Counted from the first letter of the stretch, positions 26,782 to 36,603 are shown. The stretch: DNA of 64,000 bases from Pseudomonas sp. RSB 5.4 (GCF_037126175.1 NZ_CP146986.1:2384501-2448500), one strand, 5' to 3'. Notes: generated from the letters alone by a model not told the origin. Numbers and translations: made by a program.

Positions 26782-28329
26782 TCATTGCATATTCTCGATT
26801 GCTTCGACCCAGTGCTGCGCGCCGTAACGGCCGCTGGTGAACTGCTCGACCACATCGAACACTGCATCGCTGAAACCGCCGACATTCAGAATGTCATCGC
26901 GGTCCGCCGCCTGCGTTGCATAACCCGGCTGGATATCGATGCACACCAGCCGCGCCTGCGGGTTGATCTGCTTGATGCGCTCCCACTGGCGCATGGTCTC
27001 ACTGGCACCCTGGCGCCGCGTGTCGATCCAGGACTCGTTGTCCGATACCAGAATCAGCGTATCGACCCTGGCCTTGCTGTCCGCCAGTTTCTTCAGCGGC
27101 GCCGAGCAATTGGTGCCGCCGCCAAAGGCCGCGGCCAGTTTCTCCGCGTTGCTGATCACGCTGTCCCGTGGGTTGAGCTGGATATCCACCACCTTCACTT
27201 CGAACGGCATCACCCGCGCCGCCGGCTGTTTGCGCAACACCGCTGCCGCGACCAATGCCGCCACATCGATGCAACGCACTGCGGTGGTTGCACCCTGACG
27301 ATAACCGGTCGCCGGGCTGCCCATCGAACCCGAGACGTCCGGGCAAACCACCACCGCGCCTTCCAGCTTCGGCACGTTGGCCAGCGACAACTCAAGTGCG
27401 TCCTGCAATGCCTCGCGGATCTGCAGCGGTACGTTATCGCCAACCATCCGATAAGCCGCCAGCAACTGGTATGGATAAACCCGCGCCTTTGCCACTTCTT
27501 GCGGATCTGCAAGTCGCGCTGCCACGTAATCGACGCAACCCGGAACCTCGAACGCGCCATGCCGCGCCAGGGTGTTGAGGTTGATGCGCAACCCCTGCCA
27601 GCCCATGTTGCAGGCCTGCGCCGCCCATTGCTCTTTGCTCAGAATTTCGTTGCCGAGCAGTTGAAACGGTACCGCGGGGACTTCGCGACTCGCACCGCTG
27701 CGAAATGCCAGCAAATCACGGGTCAACTCGGGCAATGCCTGCACATCCACCGGTTTGCCGATCAGCCAGGCGAAGAACGCTTCGCGCCAGGCCTCAGCCG
27801 GCTTTGGGTGAACCATCTTCACCACGTCCGCCAGCGATGGCTGGTTGCCAATCGACGCTTGTAGCAGTTGACGCTCGGTCGCGCCGTTCAGCCAGTTCTG
27901 CACCAGACGTTTGGGTTGCGAACCGAGGGATTTGCGTCCGGTGGCGCCACTGCGCAGGATCTGCACGTAGTTGCGCAACATCTTGCCGCTGTCGATCACT
28001 TGTTCAAACACCTCAGGTACCAACGTCGAACGGTTCGCCGTTAACGCCGCGAGCAGCAACGCCGGCATGTCTTTCATGTGGCCCTTTTGGCGAGCGTAGA
28101 CAGCAGCCTTCGCCACGAAACGGCTGTCGAGTTCAGCCACCAGCTTCAACACTTGATCCAGCTGACTTTCAGCGCTGGCGTAAAACGTCTGGTTCAGGCA
28201 ACCGGTGACTGCCAGTTGAGCCAGTTGATGCTTCGGGGTGTAGGCATATGCCGAGGCACCCGAAGCATTCAAAGTGTCGCAGGCTGGCAGTTGCTTCGAT
28301 TGCGTGTTGAAGAGTTTGAAGTTGGCCAT
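26782..28329 (-). CDS. rsr: Ro60-like TROVE-domain RNA-binding protein Rsr
   Basis: A 515-residue Ro60 orthologue. Residues about 20-300 form the HEAT-like TROVE ring (ATERQLLQASIGNQPSL, LLGNEILSKEQW). Residues about 325-510 form a von Willebrand A domain with an intact metal site DVSGS at 331-335 and LILVSDNESW. Bacterial Rsr binds Y RNA and, in Deinococcus, gates PNPase for RNA degradation; in Salmonella it is co-transcribed with Y RNAs and rtcBA. The start at 28329 is about 32 bases downstream of the expected start of a -24/-12 promoter. The ncRNA follows directly after its stop. Confidence 0.92.
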   Translation of the reverse strand: MANFKLFNTQSKQLPACDTLNASGASAYAYTPKHQLAQLAVTGCLNQTFYASAESQLDQVLKLVAELDSRFVAKAAVYARQKGHMKDMPALLLAALTANRSTLVPEVFEQVIDSGKMLRNYVQILRSGATGRKSLGSQPKRLVQNWLNGATERQLLQASIGNQPSLADVVKMVHPKPAEAWREAFFAWLIGKPVDVQALPELTRDLLAFRSGASREVPAVPFQLLGNEILSKEQWAAQACNMGWQGLRINLNTLARHGAFEVPGCVDYVAARLADPQEVAKARVYPYQLLAAYRMVGDNVPLQIREALQDALELSLANVPKLEGAVVVCPDVSGSMGSPATGYRQGATTAVRCIDVAALVAAAVLRKQPAARVMPFEVKVVDIQLNPRDSVISNAEKLAAAFGGGTNCSAPLKKLADSKARVDTLILVSDNESWIDTRRQGASETMRQWERIKQINPQARLVCIDIQPGYATQAADRDDILNVGGFSDAVFDVVEQFTSGRYGAQHWVEAIENMQ

Positions 28330-28370
28330 CGTGGCGTCTCGCTTTGTTGTCCTGTTCGTTGCGATAGGTA

Positions 28371-28387
28371 TTGCAGCGGCTGTGCCA
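28371..28387 (-). promoter_or_regulatory. sigma-54 (-24/-12) promoter of the rsr-rtcBA operon
   Basis: Read leftwards: TGGCACAGCCGCTGCAA. It matches the sigma-54 consensus TGGCAC-N5-TTGCA except for C in place of the first T, with GG and GC exactly 10 bases apart. It stands 42 bases before the rsr ATG. A sigma-54 activator (RtcR) is encoded divergently. Confidence 0.85.
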
Positions 28388-28495
28388 GTTTTTGAAAGCC
28401 GTAAAATTTATTTTTTATGTAATTGATTTATAAAGACTTTTTAATTTTTATGGTTTTCTTTTAGCTGAACCAAAGACAAACCCAGCATGAAAAAT

Positions 28496-28533
28496 CTATC
28501 ATTTGATATCGTCATTTATCTTTTGAGATAGTC
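28496..28533. promoter_or_regulatory. candidate RtcR upstream activator sites (two direct repeats)
   Basis: CTATCATTTGATATCGTC (28496-28513) and TTATCTTTTGAGATAGTC (28516-28533) match at 14 of 18 positions with a 20-base period, each containing a TATC...GATA dyad. They lie about 110-145 bases upstream of the -24 element, the usual distance for enhancer sites, and abut the rtcR ATG, so autoregulation is possible. No RtcR site consensus was available for comparison. Confidence 0.5.
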
Positions 28534-30141
28534 ATGCCAAACAAACGCACCGTCGCCATCGGTTTTATCGGCGCCACCCTGGACCGCGTTGGCAAGGGCG
28601 CCAATCGCTGGAGCCATTGGCGGCCGAGCGTGGGCCTGTGCCAACAACCGGATGTGCTGATCCATCGCCTGGAATTGATTCACGGCATCGACGCGCGCGA
28701 CATCAGCCTCGCTGAACGGGTTCGCGCCGATATCCAGCAGGTCTCGCCGGAAACCGAAGTCCACCTGCGCCCCATGGCACTGCGCAATCCGTGGGATTTC
28801 GAAGAGGTCTACGGCGCCCTGCATGACTTCACAACGGCCTACAGCTTCGATACCGAACATGAGGACTATCTGGTTCACATCACCACCGGCACCCACGTCG
28901 CGCAGATTTGCTGGTTCCTGCTGACCGAAGCACGCTATCTGCCGGCGCGCCTGATCCAGACCTCCCCCGCCCGACGCAAAAGCGAAGATGAACAAGCCAC
29001 CGGCACCCACGCCCTGATCGACCTCGACCTGTCGCGCTATGACCGCATCGCCTCGCGTTTCGCCAACAAACGCCTCGAAGGCCTGGAGTTCTTGAAGTCC
29101 GGCATCGCCACCCGTAACACGGCGTTCAACCGCTCCATCGAACAGATAGAGCGCGTCGCGGTGCGCTCCAAGGCGCCCATGCTGCTGATCGGCCCGACCG
29201 GCGCCGGCAAATCGTTTCTCGCCCGACGCATCTACGAACTCAAGCGCAGTCGCCATCAAATGCAGGGCCGGTTTGTTGAGGTGAACTGCGCCACCCTGCG
29301 TGGCGACGGCGCGATGTCGGCATTGTTTGGTCACGTCAAAGGCGCTTTCACCGGCGCACAGAACGCCCGCGACGGCCTGCTACGGGCAGCGGACGGCGGC
29401 ATGTTGTTTCTCGATGAAATCGGTGAGCTGGGCGCGGACGAACAGGCGATGCTGCTCAAGGCTATCGAAGAAAAGCGCTTCTTTCCGCTTGGCTCCGACA
29501 AGGAAGTCGACAGCGACTTCCTGATCATCGCCGGCACCCATCGCGACCTGCGCAGCCGCGTCGCCGAAGGCCTGTTCCGCGAAGATCTGTACGCGCGGAT
29601 CAACCTCTGGACATTTGATTTGCCCGGCCTGGCCGGGCGCCGCGAAGACATCGAGCCCAACATCGATTTCGAACTGGAACGCCACGCCCGCGATCACGGC
29701 CAGCTAGTGCGCTTCAACCTCGAAGCACGGCGTCGCTACCTCGCCTTCGCCAGCTCTCGGGAAGCGGCATGGCTGGGCAACTTTCGCGAACTGTCAGCGT
29801 CGATTACCCGGATGGCCACACTGGCTGACAGCGGACGAATTGATGAGGCGCAAGTGCAGGAAGAAATCGATCGACTGCGTTATGCGTGGGGGCTGACGCA
29901 AGCGGACGGGATGTCGGATGAACTACCGGGAGACGCCGAAAGCATGGACCTGTTCGATCGGCTGCAATTGAAGGCGGTACTTGACGTATGCCGGCAGGCA
30001 GACAGCCTGTCGGATGCCGGGCGCAGATTGTTTGGGGTATCGCGCCAGGCCAAGGCGCAGCCGAATGATGCAGATCGCTTGAGAAAATACCTGAGCCGGT
30101 TCGGGATTGAATGGGCCGACTTGCAAGCCGCAAAATCATAG
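28534..30141 (+). CDS. rtcR: sigma-54-dependent activator RtcR with CARF sensor domain
   Basis: A 535-residue enhancer-binding protein. Residues 1-180 are the RtcR N-domain of the CARF type (VAIGFIGATLDRVGKGANRW, LVHITTGTHVAQICW), which in RtcR represses the ATPase until an RNA-damage signal is bound. The AAA+ domain has Walker A GPTGAGKS at 220-227, the sigma-54-contact loop GAFTGA at 270-275 and Walker B LFLDEIGE at 291-298. The C-terminal end is a short helix-turn-helix region (SLSDAGRRLFGVSRQAK). All elements needed to drive the divergent sigma-54 promoter of rsr are present. The ligand is not visible from sequence. Confidence 0.95.
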   Translation: MPNKRTVAIGFIGATLDRVGKGANRWSHWRPSVGLCQQPDVLIHRLELIHGIDARDISLAERVRADIQQVSPETEVHLRPMALRNPWDFEEVYGALHDFTTAYSFDTEHEDYLVHITTGTHVAQICWFLLTEARYLPARLIQTSPARRKSEDEQATGTHALIDLDLSRYDRIASRFANKRLEGLEFLKSGIATRNTAFNRSIEQIERVAVRSKAPMLLIGPTGAGKSFLARRIYELKRSRHQMQGRFVEVNCATLRGDGAMSALFGHVKGAFTGAQNARDGLLRAADGGMLFLDEIGELGADEQAMLLKAIEEKRFFPLGSDKEVDSDFLIIAGTHRDLRSRVAEGLFREDLYARINLWTFDLPGLAGRREDIEPNIDFELERHARDHGQLVRFNLEARRRYLAFASSREAAWLGNFRELSASITRMATLADSGRIDEAQVQEEIDRLRYAWGLTQADGMSDELPGDAESMDLFDRLQLKAVLDVCRQADSLSDAGRRLFGVSRQAKAQPNDADRLRKYLSRFGIEWADLQAAKS

Positions 30142-30233
30142 TCCCCGCCGACTCTACCGCTCGTCCAACAGCAAGCACCTTGGGCCTGTTCATGCCTCCA
30201 ATGGTTTACCCCCATCGCGCGGAAGACTCAACA

Positions 30234-30506
30234 ATGAACAAGTCGATTGTCACCATGACGCTTGCCAGCCTGCTGTTGACTGGCTCGCTCTTCTCACAGG
30301 CCGCGGAGAAATCAGGAACGGTAGAAGCACCCGCCGTCTCACCCGGAGCCAATCAGGCGAACAGCTCCGAGTCCAATGACGAAAAAGCCAATAAAAAGGG
30401 CGAAGAAGCGTCAGGTTCAAACTCTGGTGCCGAACCCAAAGAAACCCAGAAAGATGCCGCCACCTCGAGTGACTCGGAGGATATTCAGCAAGATTCGAAA
30501 CCTTAA
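30234..30506 (+). CDS. small secreted low-complexity protein, hypothetical
   Basis: A 90-residue protein: signal peptide (MNKSIVTMTLASLLLTGSLF, cleavage near SQAAE) and then an unstructured mature part rich in Ser, Glu, Lys, Asn and Asp. There is no recognisable domain. Exported, highly hydrophilic proteins of this type can be periplasmic or stress-related, but no function is claimed. The ATG at 30234 has GGAAG 9 bases upstream and opens the signal peptide; longer frames upstream look like non-coding sequence. Confidence 0.7.
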   Translation: MNKSIVTMTLASLLLTGSLFSQAAEKSGTVEAPAVSPGANQANSSESNDEKANKKGEEASGSNSGAEPKETQKDAATSSDSEDIQQDSKP

Positions 30507-30541
30507 AACTTGGGCGACTGCCGCCGCCTCATTTGACTCAT

Positions 30542-30961
30542 CTAAACGCGGATCACAATTGTCGACGCAAGCATGTCGCCCAAGCGTTTGCGCGAGCCAA
30601 AGAAGATGAAAATCCAGTCGAGGATATTCAGAAACGGCGTTGTGATGTTGCGGATGAACGATTGATACAGATTGCAGTTCAAGTAGCTACGCTCATCAAT
30701 CACCGACATCCCCAGCAGCTTCTTACCCAGGCTTTGCCCGTTGGGCATTGCGTCGGAAAACAGGTAATACAACACACCCGTTCCAAGAGCCAATACAGCC
30801 ACCACATTTGGCGGCAAACCAATAAACTCCGCCAGCCGCCCTACGAAGAGGATCAAAAAGTAGGTGATCAATGTATCGATGATCTGCCCGCCCCAGCGAC
30901 GGCCCAGCCCTGCGAGATTTTTGGGCTTTTGATATTCACTGCTGGTATTGCTGATTTCCAT
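30542..30961 (-). CDS. RDD-family membrane protein
   Basis: A 139-residue inner-membrane protein with the RDD family sequence: the RRWGGQIIDTLI opening with the conserved Arg and Asp of the first helix, then LGLPPNVVAVLALGTGVLYYL-like helices and NGQSLGKKLLGMSVID between helices. About three to four membrane segments. The function of the family is unknown, though transport has been proposed. It converges on the secreted protein gene and is less GC-rich than its surroundings. Confidence 0.85.
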   Translation of the reverse strand: MEISNTSSEYQKPKNLAGLGRRWGGQIIDTLITYFLILFVGRLAEFIGLPPNVVAVLALGTGVLYYLFSDAMPNGQSLGKKLLGMSVIDERSYLNCNLYQSFIRNITTPFLNILDWIFIFFGSRKRLGDMLASTIVIRV

Positions 30962-31043
30962 GCGCCTTCGCTCGATCAGAATTTAGATAACCGGGTATCG
31001 GCATCCGATCGCCAATATTTAATGGCGCTTCAGGGGAGTGCGG

Positions 31044-31391
31044 TCAATCAAACCCACAAGATTGCTCCGAATGAATAGGCTCACTGAAGGTAAAGAAGTA
31101 GAACGATATTTTCTCGTCCTCTACGTCTTTTAATTCATATCTGATCCTGTCGAGCCCACGATCGATTCGGGTAACGACGAGCTCCATGAATTGAGTCAGC
31201 CCGCCGCCAAAGCCACTTAGATCAAGCGCACTGACATCCTGAAAATTTATAGTGATAGCGCTTTCTGCTGCGTCATCGAGCGACGACATCGTCAAGGCCA
31301 GGTTGTACTTGAAGTCTTGAATTTCGATATTCAGCGAAACGACCGCATTGTGCTGAATCAAAAGCGAGTTCAAGCGAGATAACTTATCCAT
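31044..31391 (-). CDS. hypothetical protein
   Basis: A 115-residue acidic protein of unknown function starting MDKLSRLNSLLIQHNAVVSL; a GTG start at 31430 would give 128 residues. Alternating hydrophobic patterns (VVSLNIEIQDFKYNLALTM, ISFYFFTFSEP) suggest a small beta-rich globular domain. Base composition is clearly more AT-rich than adjacent genes, hinting at recent acquisition. No ribosome site decides the start. Confidence 0.5.
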   Translation of the reverse strand: MDKLSRLNSLLIQHNAVVSLNIEIQDFKYNLALTMSSLDDAAESAITINFQDVSALDLSGFGGGLTQFMELVVTRIDRGLDRIRYELKDVEDEKISFYFFTFSEPIHSEQSCGFD

Positions 31392-31582
31392 TTTCTTAGA
31401 AACCAATGACGGAAAAGATGTGGCCTGCACTTCATTCGTGTATCTGAGCGAGCATCTTCAGCCCTGGCAGGCAGAGTATCAACCCGACATCAGATTGGCT
31501 GCGCAGTCGGATCCCGCTTGTCTATCAAGTGATCCAAACTTTTCATCCGGCGACCTTTTTTGCGCGGGTTTTGCGCAGGCAC

Positions 31583-31610
31583 AAAAAAGCCGATCTGGAT
31601 GATCGGCTTA
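31583..31610 (-). terminator. second hairpin terminator downstream of tRNA-Pro
   Basis: Minus-strand stem AAGCCGATC / GATCGGCTT followed by a six-T run. It could end read-through from the tRNA-Pro transcript. Confidence 0.65.
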
Positions 31611-31640
31611 GATGAAGTCCCGAAAAACTCCCTACGCATG

Positions 31641-31667
31641 AAAAAGCCCAACTGGCTAGAGTTGGAC
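31641..31667 (-). terminator. terminator after tRNA-Pro
   Basis: Minus-strand stem CCAACT / AGTTGG followed by GCTTTTT, 18 bases beyond the tRNA 3' end. Confidence 0.75.
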
Positions 31668-31684
31668 TAAGTCATTGAATTATA

Positions 31685-31761
31685 TGGTCGGGACGGAGTG
31701 ATTCGAACACTCGACCCCTAGCACCCCATGCTAGTGCGCTACCGGACTGCGCTACGCCCCG
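31685..31761 (-). tRNA. tRNA-Pro (anticodon GGG)
   Basis: A 77-nt tRNA with encoded CCA. Acceptor CGGGGCG / CGTCCCG (one G-U), anticodon stem CTAGC / GCTAG around the loop ATGGGGT (anticodon GGG), and T loop in GTGTTCGAATCAC. It lies downstream of the thrS-to-merR block, as in other pseudomonads. Confidence 0.95.
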
Positions 31762-31849
31762 ACTGGTTTGAAACCTGCCCTTCATCTCGAAGAGCGCTCA
31801 AGAATATAGCGCAAGCTTTTGAAAACTGGAAGTATTCAAACGCAGCTTT

Positions 31850-32206
31850 TTATTTCTTGAGAACCACCAGTACATCTTCAAGCTCAGCGATCATCTGGCG
31901 GATCATTTGCTTGTATTGGGTGGTGTCGTCTTTGGCTTCATCGCCGGACAAACGCAGACGCGCACCGCCGATGGTGAAACCCTGATCGTAAAGGAGCGCG
32001 CGGATCTGCCGGATCATCAGCACATCCTGGCGCTGATAATACCGGCGGTTTCCGCGGCGTTTGACGGGGTTGAGTTGAGGAAACTCCTGCTCCCAGTAGC
32101 GCAGCACGTGTGGCTTTACTGCACACAGCTCGCTGACTTCACCAATGGTGAAGTAGCGTTTGCCCGGGATGACGGGTAGTTCGTCGTTATGACTTGGTTC
32201 CAGCAT
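31850..32206 (-). CDS. MerR-family transcriptional regulator (short form)
   Basis: A 118-residue MerR-type protein: winged helix-turn-helix from about residue 15 ([38 protein letters not shown]) followed by a short helix; there is no effector domain and no metal-binding cysteines. It belongs to the group always found next to ihfA in gamma-proteobacteria, often called a MerR-like partner of IHF; function poorly known. The ATG at 32206 lies inside the ihfA 3' end (20-base overlap), indicating translational coupling. Confidence 0.9.
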   Translation of the reverse strand: MLEPSHNDELPVIPGKRYFTIGEVSELCAVKPHVLRYWEQEFPQLNPVKRRGNRRYYQRQDVLMIRQIRALLYDQGFTIGGARLRLSGDEAKDDTTQYKQMIRQMIAELEDVLVVLKK

Positions 32207-32489
32207 AAGCCTCAACTCGGGCCTTCAACTTCTGCCCTGGACGAAAGGTGACCACACGGCGAGCCGTGATCGGGATTTCTTCCCCCGTTTTCGGGTTGCG
32301 GCCAGGCCGCTGGCGCTTGTCCCGAAGGTCGAAATTGCCGAAACCGGACAATTTGACCTGCTCGTTGTCTTCAAGAGCGTGCCTGATTTCCTCGAAAAAC
32401 AGTTCAACCAATTCCTTGGCTTCCCGCTTGTTCAGGCCCAGCTCTTCATACAGACGTTCCGCCATCTCAGCTTTCGTCAAAGCCCCCAT
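32187..32489 (-). CDS. ihfA: integration host factor subunit alpha
   Basis: A 100-residue DNA-bending protein of the HU/IHF family. The opening [20 protein letters not shown] and the DNA-minor-groove arm around [18 protein letters not shown], with the Pro that intercalates, are intact. It pairs with IHF-beta to bend DNA, including at sigma-54 promoters such as that of rsr. It starts 3 bases after pheT stop and overlaps the MerR gene, so it is part of the pheST-ihfA unit. Confidence 0.97.
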   Translation of the reverse strand: MGALTKAEMAERLYEELGLNKREAKELVELFFEEIRHALEDNEQVKLSGFGNFDLRDKRQRPGRNPKTGEEIPITARRVVTFRPGQKLKARVEAYAGTKS

Positions 32490-32492
32490 ACG

Positions 32493-34871
32493 TCACTTCC
32501 TTAACGTGGCGTTCAACCTTTGTTCGAGCGAGGTGAGGATATTTTGCGTCGTCGAATTCACCTCATCGTCATTAAGAGTGCGCGATGGATGCTGCCAGGT
32601 CAAGCCAACTGCAAGGCTTTTTCTATCAGGATCAATACCTTTACCCTGATACACGTCAAACAGCCTGAGATCCGTGAGCCATTCGCCTGCATTTTCACGA
32701 ATTACGTCCAATACAGCCGAGGCCGCGACGTCTTTGTGCGCGATCAGCGCAAGGTCACGACGCACTTCAGGAAAACGCGACAACTCGTGGAATTGCGGCA
32801 TTTTTCCGGAAGCGACTTCAGCCAGAACCAGCTCGAAGACGAAGACCGGACGATCCAGACCCAGGGCCTTGGACAGCTCAGGGTGAATTGCACCGATAAA
32901 GCCGACTTCACGCCCGTCACGTTCGATGCGCGCGGTTTGCCCCGGGTGCAGCGCCGGGTGTTTGCCCGGAGCGAAAGTGAAGGTATCCAGAGCACCGGCA
33001 AAGCCCAGCACCGCTTCAACATCTGCTTTTACGTCGAAGAAATCGACGGTGTCGCGACCTTGCGCCCAGCCTTCCGGCAGACGGCTGCCGCAAACCACGC
33101 CCGACAGCATCGGCTCTTGCTTCAGACCTTCCAACTGACCGACGAAGCGCAGACCGCTTTCGAACAAACGCACGCGATCCTGCTGGCGGTTCAGGTTGTG
33201 CTGCAACGCCTTGACCAGACCCGGCCACAGCGAAGAACGCATGGCAGCCATGTCATTGGAAATCGGGTTTGCCAGCAACAGCGGCTCGACGCCCGGATTG
33301 AACAGTTCGAACTGTTTCGGATCGATGAAGCTGTAAGTGATCGCTTCCTGATAACCACGAGCTACCAGCAGACGACGCAGCTCAGGCAATTCGCTGCGCG
33401 CTTCAGCCTTGGCCTGTGGCGCCAGACGCGCTTGCGGGTAACGAACCGGCAGACGGTTGTAGCCATACAGGCGAGCCAGCTCTTCGATCAGATCGACTTC
33501 CAGGCTGATGTCGAAGCGATGGCTTGGCACTTCTACGCGCCACTGCCCTGCTCCGTCAGCGGAAATATTCAGACCCAAGGCGCTGAGCAGACGCTCGACC
33601 TGAGCCGAATCCATTTCCATCCCCAGCATCTGGGTGATGCGCTGCGCACGCAGGGTGATCGGCGCGATCGACGGCAGGTGCTGCTCGCTGACGGTCTCTA
33701 TGATCGGGCCGGCTTCGCCGCCAGTGATTTCCAGCAGCAGGCCGGTGGCGCGCTCCATGGCTTCACGGGCCAGTTGCCAGTCCACGCCGCGCTCGTAACG
33801 ATGCGAAGCGTCGGTGTGCAGGCCGTAGGAACGAGCCTTGCCTGCCACAGCGATCTGGTCAAAGAAGGCACTTTCCAGGAAAACATCGCGAGTGGTTGCG
33901 GACACACCGCTGTGCTCGCCACCCATTACGCCAGCGATTGCCAGAGCACGGGTATGGTCGGCGATTACCAGCGTATCACTACGCAGGCTGACTTCCTGAC
34001 CGTCGAGCAGCACCAGCTTCTCACCCTCTTCCGCCATGCGTACGCGGATGCCGCCATTGATTTCGGCGAGATCAAAAGCGTGCAGCGGCTGACCCAGCTC
34101 GAGCATCACGTAGTTGGTGATGTCGACGGCAGCGTCGATGCTGCGCACATCGGCGCGGCGCAGACGCTCAACCATCCACAACGGGGTTGGTTTGGACAGG
34201 TCGACATTGCGGATGACGCGGCCCAGGTAACGCGGGCAAGCGGCAGGCGTCAGCACTTCTACCGAACGCACTTCGTCGTGCGCAGCCGGGATGGTCATGA
34301 CCACCGGGCGAGCGACCGGCGTGTCGTACAGCGCGCCGACTTCACGGGCCAGACCGGCCAGCGACAGGCAGTCGCCACGGTTCGGGGTCAGGTCAACCTC
34401 GATGCTGGCGTCTTCCAGATCCAGATACACACGGAAATCTTCGCCCACCGGCGCATCAGCCGGCAGCTCCATCAGACCGTCATTGCCTTCACCGACCTGC
34501 AGCTCGGCTTGCGAGCACAACATGCCGTTGGACTCGACGCCGCGCAGCTTGGCCTTCTTGATCTTGAAGTCGCCCGGCAGTTCGGCACCGATCATGGCGA
34601 ACGGAATCTTCAGGCCCGGACGCACGTTTGGCGCACCGCACACGACCTGGAAGGTTTCCGCGCCATTGCTGACCTGGCACACACGCAACTTGTCGGCGTC
34701 AGGGTGCTGCTCGGTGCTCAGCACCTCGCCCACGACCACGCCGCTGAATACACCGGCGGCCGGGGTCACGCTATCGACCTCCAGACCCGCCATCGACAGA
34801 CGAGCAACCAGCTCGTCGCGACTTACCTGCGGGCTAACCCAGCCACGCAGCCATTGTTCACTGAATTTCAT
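32493..34871 (-). CDS. pheT: phenylalanyl-tRNA synthetase beta subunit
   Basis: A 792-residue subunit with the tRNA-binding EMAP-like domain near the N-terminus (VVVGEVLSTEQHPDADKLRV), B3/B4 editing domain, B5 DNA-binding-like segment and C-terminal ferredoxin-fold anticodon-binding domain (FPEVRRDLALIAHKDVAAS). Length is normal for the family. It forms an alpha2-beta2 enzyme with PheS, 26 bases upstream, charging tRNA-Phe. Confidence 0.97.
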   Translation of the reverse strand: MKFSEQWLRGWVSPQVSRDELVARLSMAGLEVDSVTPAAGVFSGVVVGEVLSTEQHPDADKLRVCQVSNGAETFQVVCGAPNVRPGLKIPFAMIGAELPGDFKIKKAKLRGVESNGMLCSQAELQVGEGNDGLMELPADAPVGEDFRVYLDLEDASIEVDLTPNRGDCLSLAGLAREVGALYDTPVARPVVMTIPAAHDEVRSVEVLTPAACPRYLGRVIRNVDLSKPTPLWMVERLRRADVRSIDAAVDITNYVMLELGQPLHAFDLAEINGGIRVRMAEEGEKLVLLDGQEVSLRSDTLVIADHTRALAIAGVMGGEHSGVSATTRDVFLESAFFDQIAVAGKARSYGLHTDASHRYERGVDWQLAREAMERATGLLLEITGGEAGPIIETVSEQHLPSIAPITLRAQRITQMLGMEMDSAQVERLLSALGLNISADGAGQWRVEVPSHRFDISLEVDLIEELARLYGYNRLPVRYPQARLAPQAKAEARSELPELRRLLVARGYQEAITYSFIDPKQFELFNPGVEPLLLANPISNDMAAMRSSLWPGLVKALQHNLNRQQDRVRLFESGLRFVGQLEGLKQEPMLSGVVCGSRLPEGWAQGRDTVDFFDVKADVEAVLGFAGALDTFTFAPGKHPALHPGQTARIERDGREVGFIGAIHPELSKALGLDRPVFVFELVLAEVASGKMPQFHELSRFPEVRRDLALIAHKDVAASAVLDVIRENAGEWLTDLRLFDVYQGKGIDPDRKSLAVGLTWQHPSRTLNDDEVNSTTQNILTSLEQRLNATLRK

Positions 34872-34897
34872 CCTGCTCTCCTAAGAATTCGTTACGA

Positions 34898-35968
<1,071 letters not shown>

Positions 35969-36023
35969 ATGACGTTTAACACCTGGCCCCACAGAGGTGA
36001 GGCCGGGTGACTGTCGGGGGTAC

Positions 36024-36380
36024 TTAAGCCAAGGTGGCTTTAGCTTTCTCGACAATCGCAGCAAACGCCGCTTTTTCGTTCACTGCCAGATCAGCCAGAA
36101 CCTTACGGTCGATCTCGATGGACGCTTTTTTCAGGCCAGCAATGAAACGGCTGTAGGACAGACCGTTAACACGAGCACCAGCGTTGATACGAGCGATCCA
36201 CAGAGCGCGGAACTGACGTTTTTTCTGACGACGGTCACGGTAGGCGTATTGGCCTGCCTTGATTACCGCTTGCTTGGCAACACGGAATACGCGGGAGCGT
36301 GCGCCGTAGTAGCCTTTAGCAAGTTTCAGAATTTTTTTGTGACGCTTACGGGCAATGACGCCACGCTTTACACGAGCCAT
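36024..36380 (-). CDS. rplT: ribosomal protein L20
   Basis: A 118-residue 50S protein, highly basic at the N-terminus ([20 protein letters not shown]) with the globular domain [25 protein letters not shown]20 is needed early in 50S assembly and in other bacteria represses its own operon by binding the mRNA leader. It follows rpmI with a 28-base gap. Confidence 0.98.
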
Positions 36381-36408
36381 GAGTTACTTCCTCTATTCTT
36401 GACTAAAA

Positions 36409-36603
36409 TTAACGAAGGCGCAGCATGCGCTCGACTTTTGCCACGTCAGACGGATGCAGCAAGCTGCTACCGCGCAGTTGACGCTTACGCTTGGTCGACA
36501 TTTTGGTCAGGATGTGGCTCTTGAAAGCGTGCTTGTGCTTGATACCGTTAGCAGTTTTCAGAAACCGCTTAGCAGCACCACTTTTGGTTTTCATTTTTGG
36601 CAT
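36409..36603 (-). CDS. rpmI: ribosomal protein L35
   Basis: A 64-residue 50S protein with the standard sequence [20 protein letters not shown] and [20 protein letters not shown]. It follows infC by 60 bases and is co-transcribed with rplT. Confidence 0.98.
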   Translation of the reverse strand: MPKMKTKSGAAKRFLKTANGIKHKHAFKSHILTKMSTKRKRQLRGSSLLHPSDVAKVERMLRLR

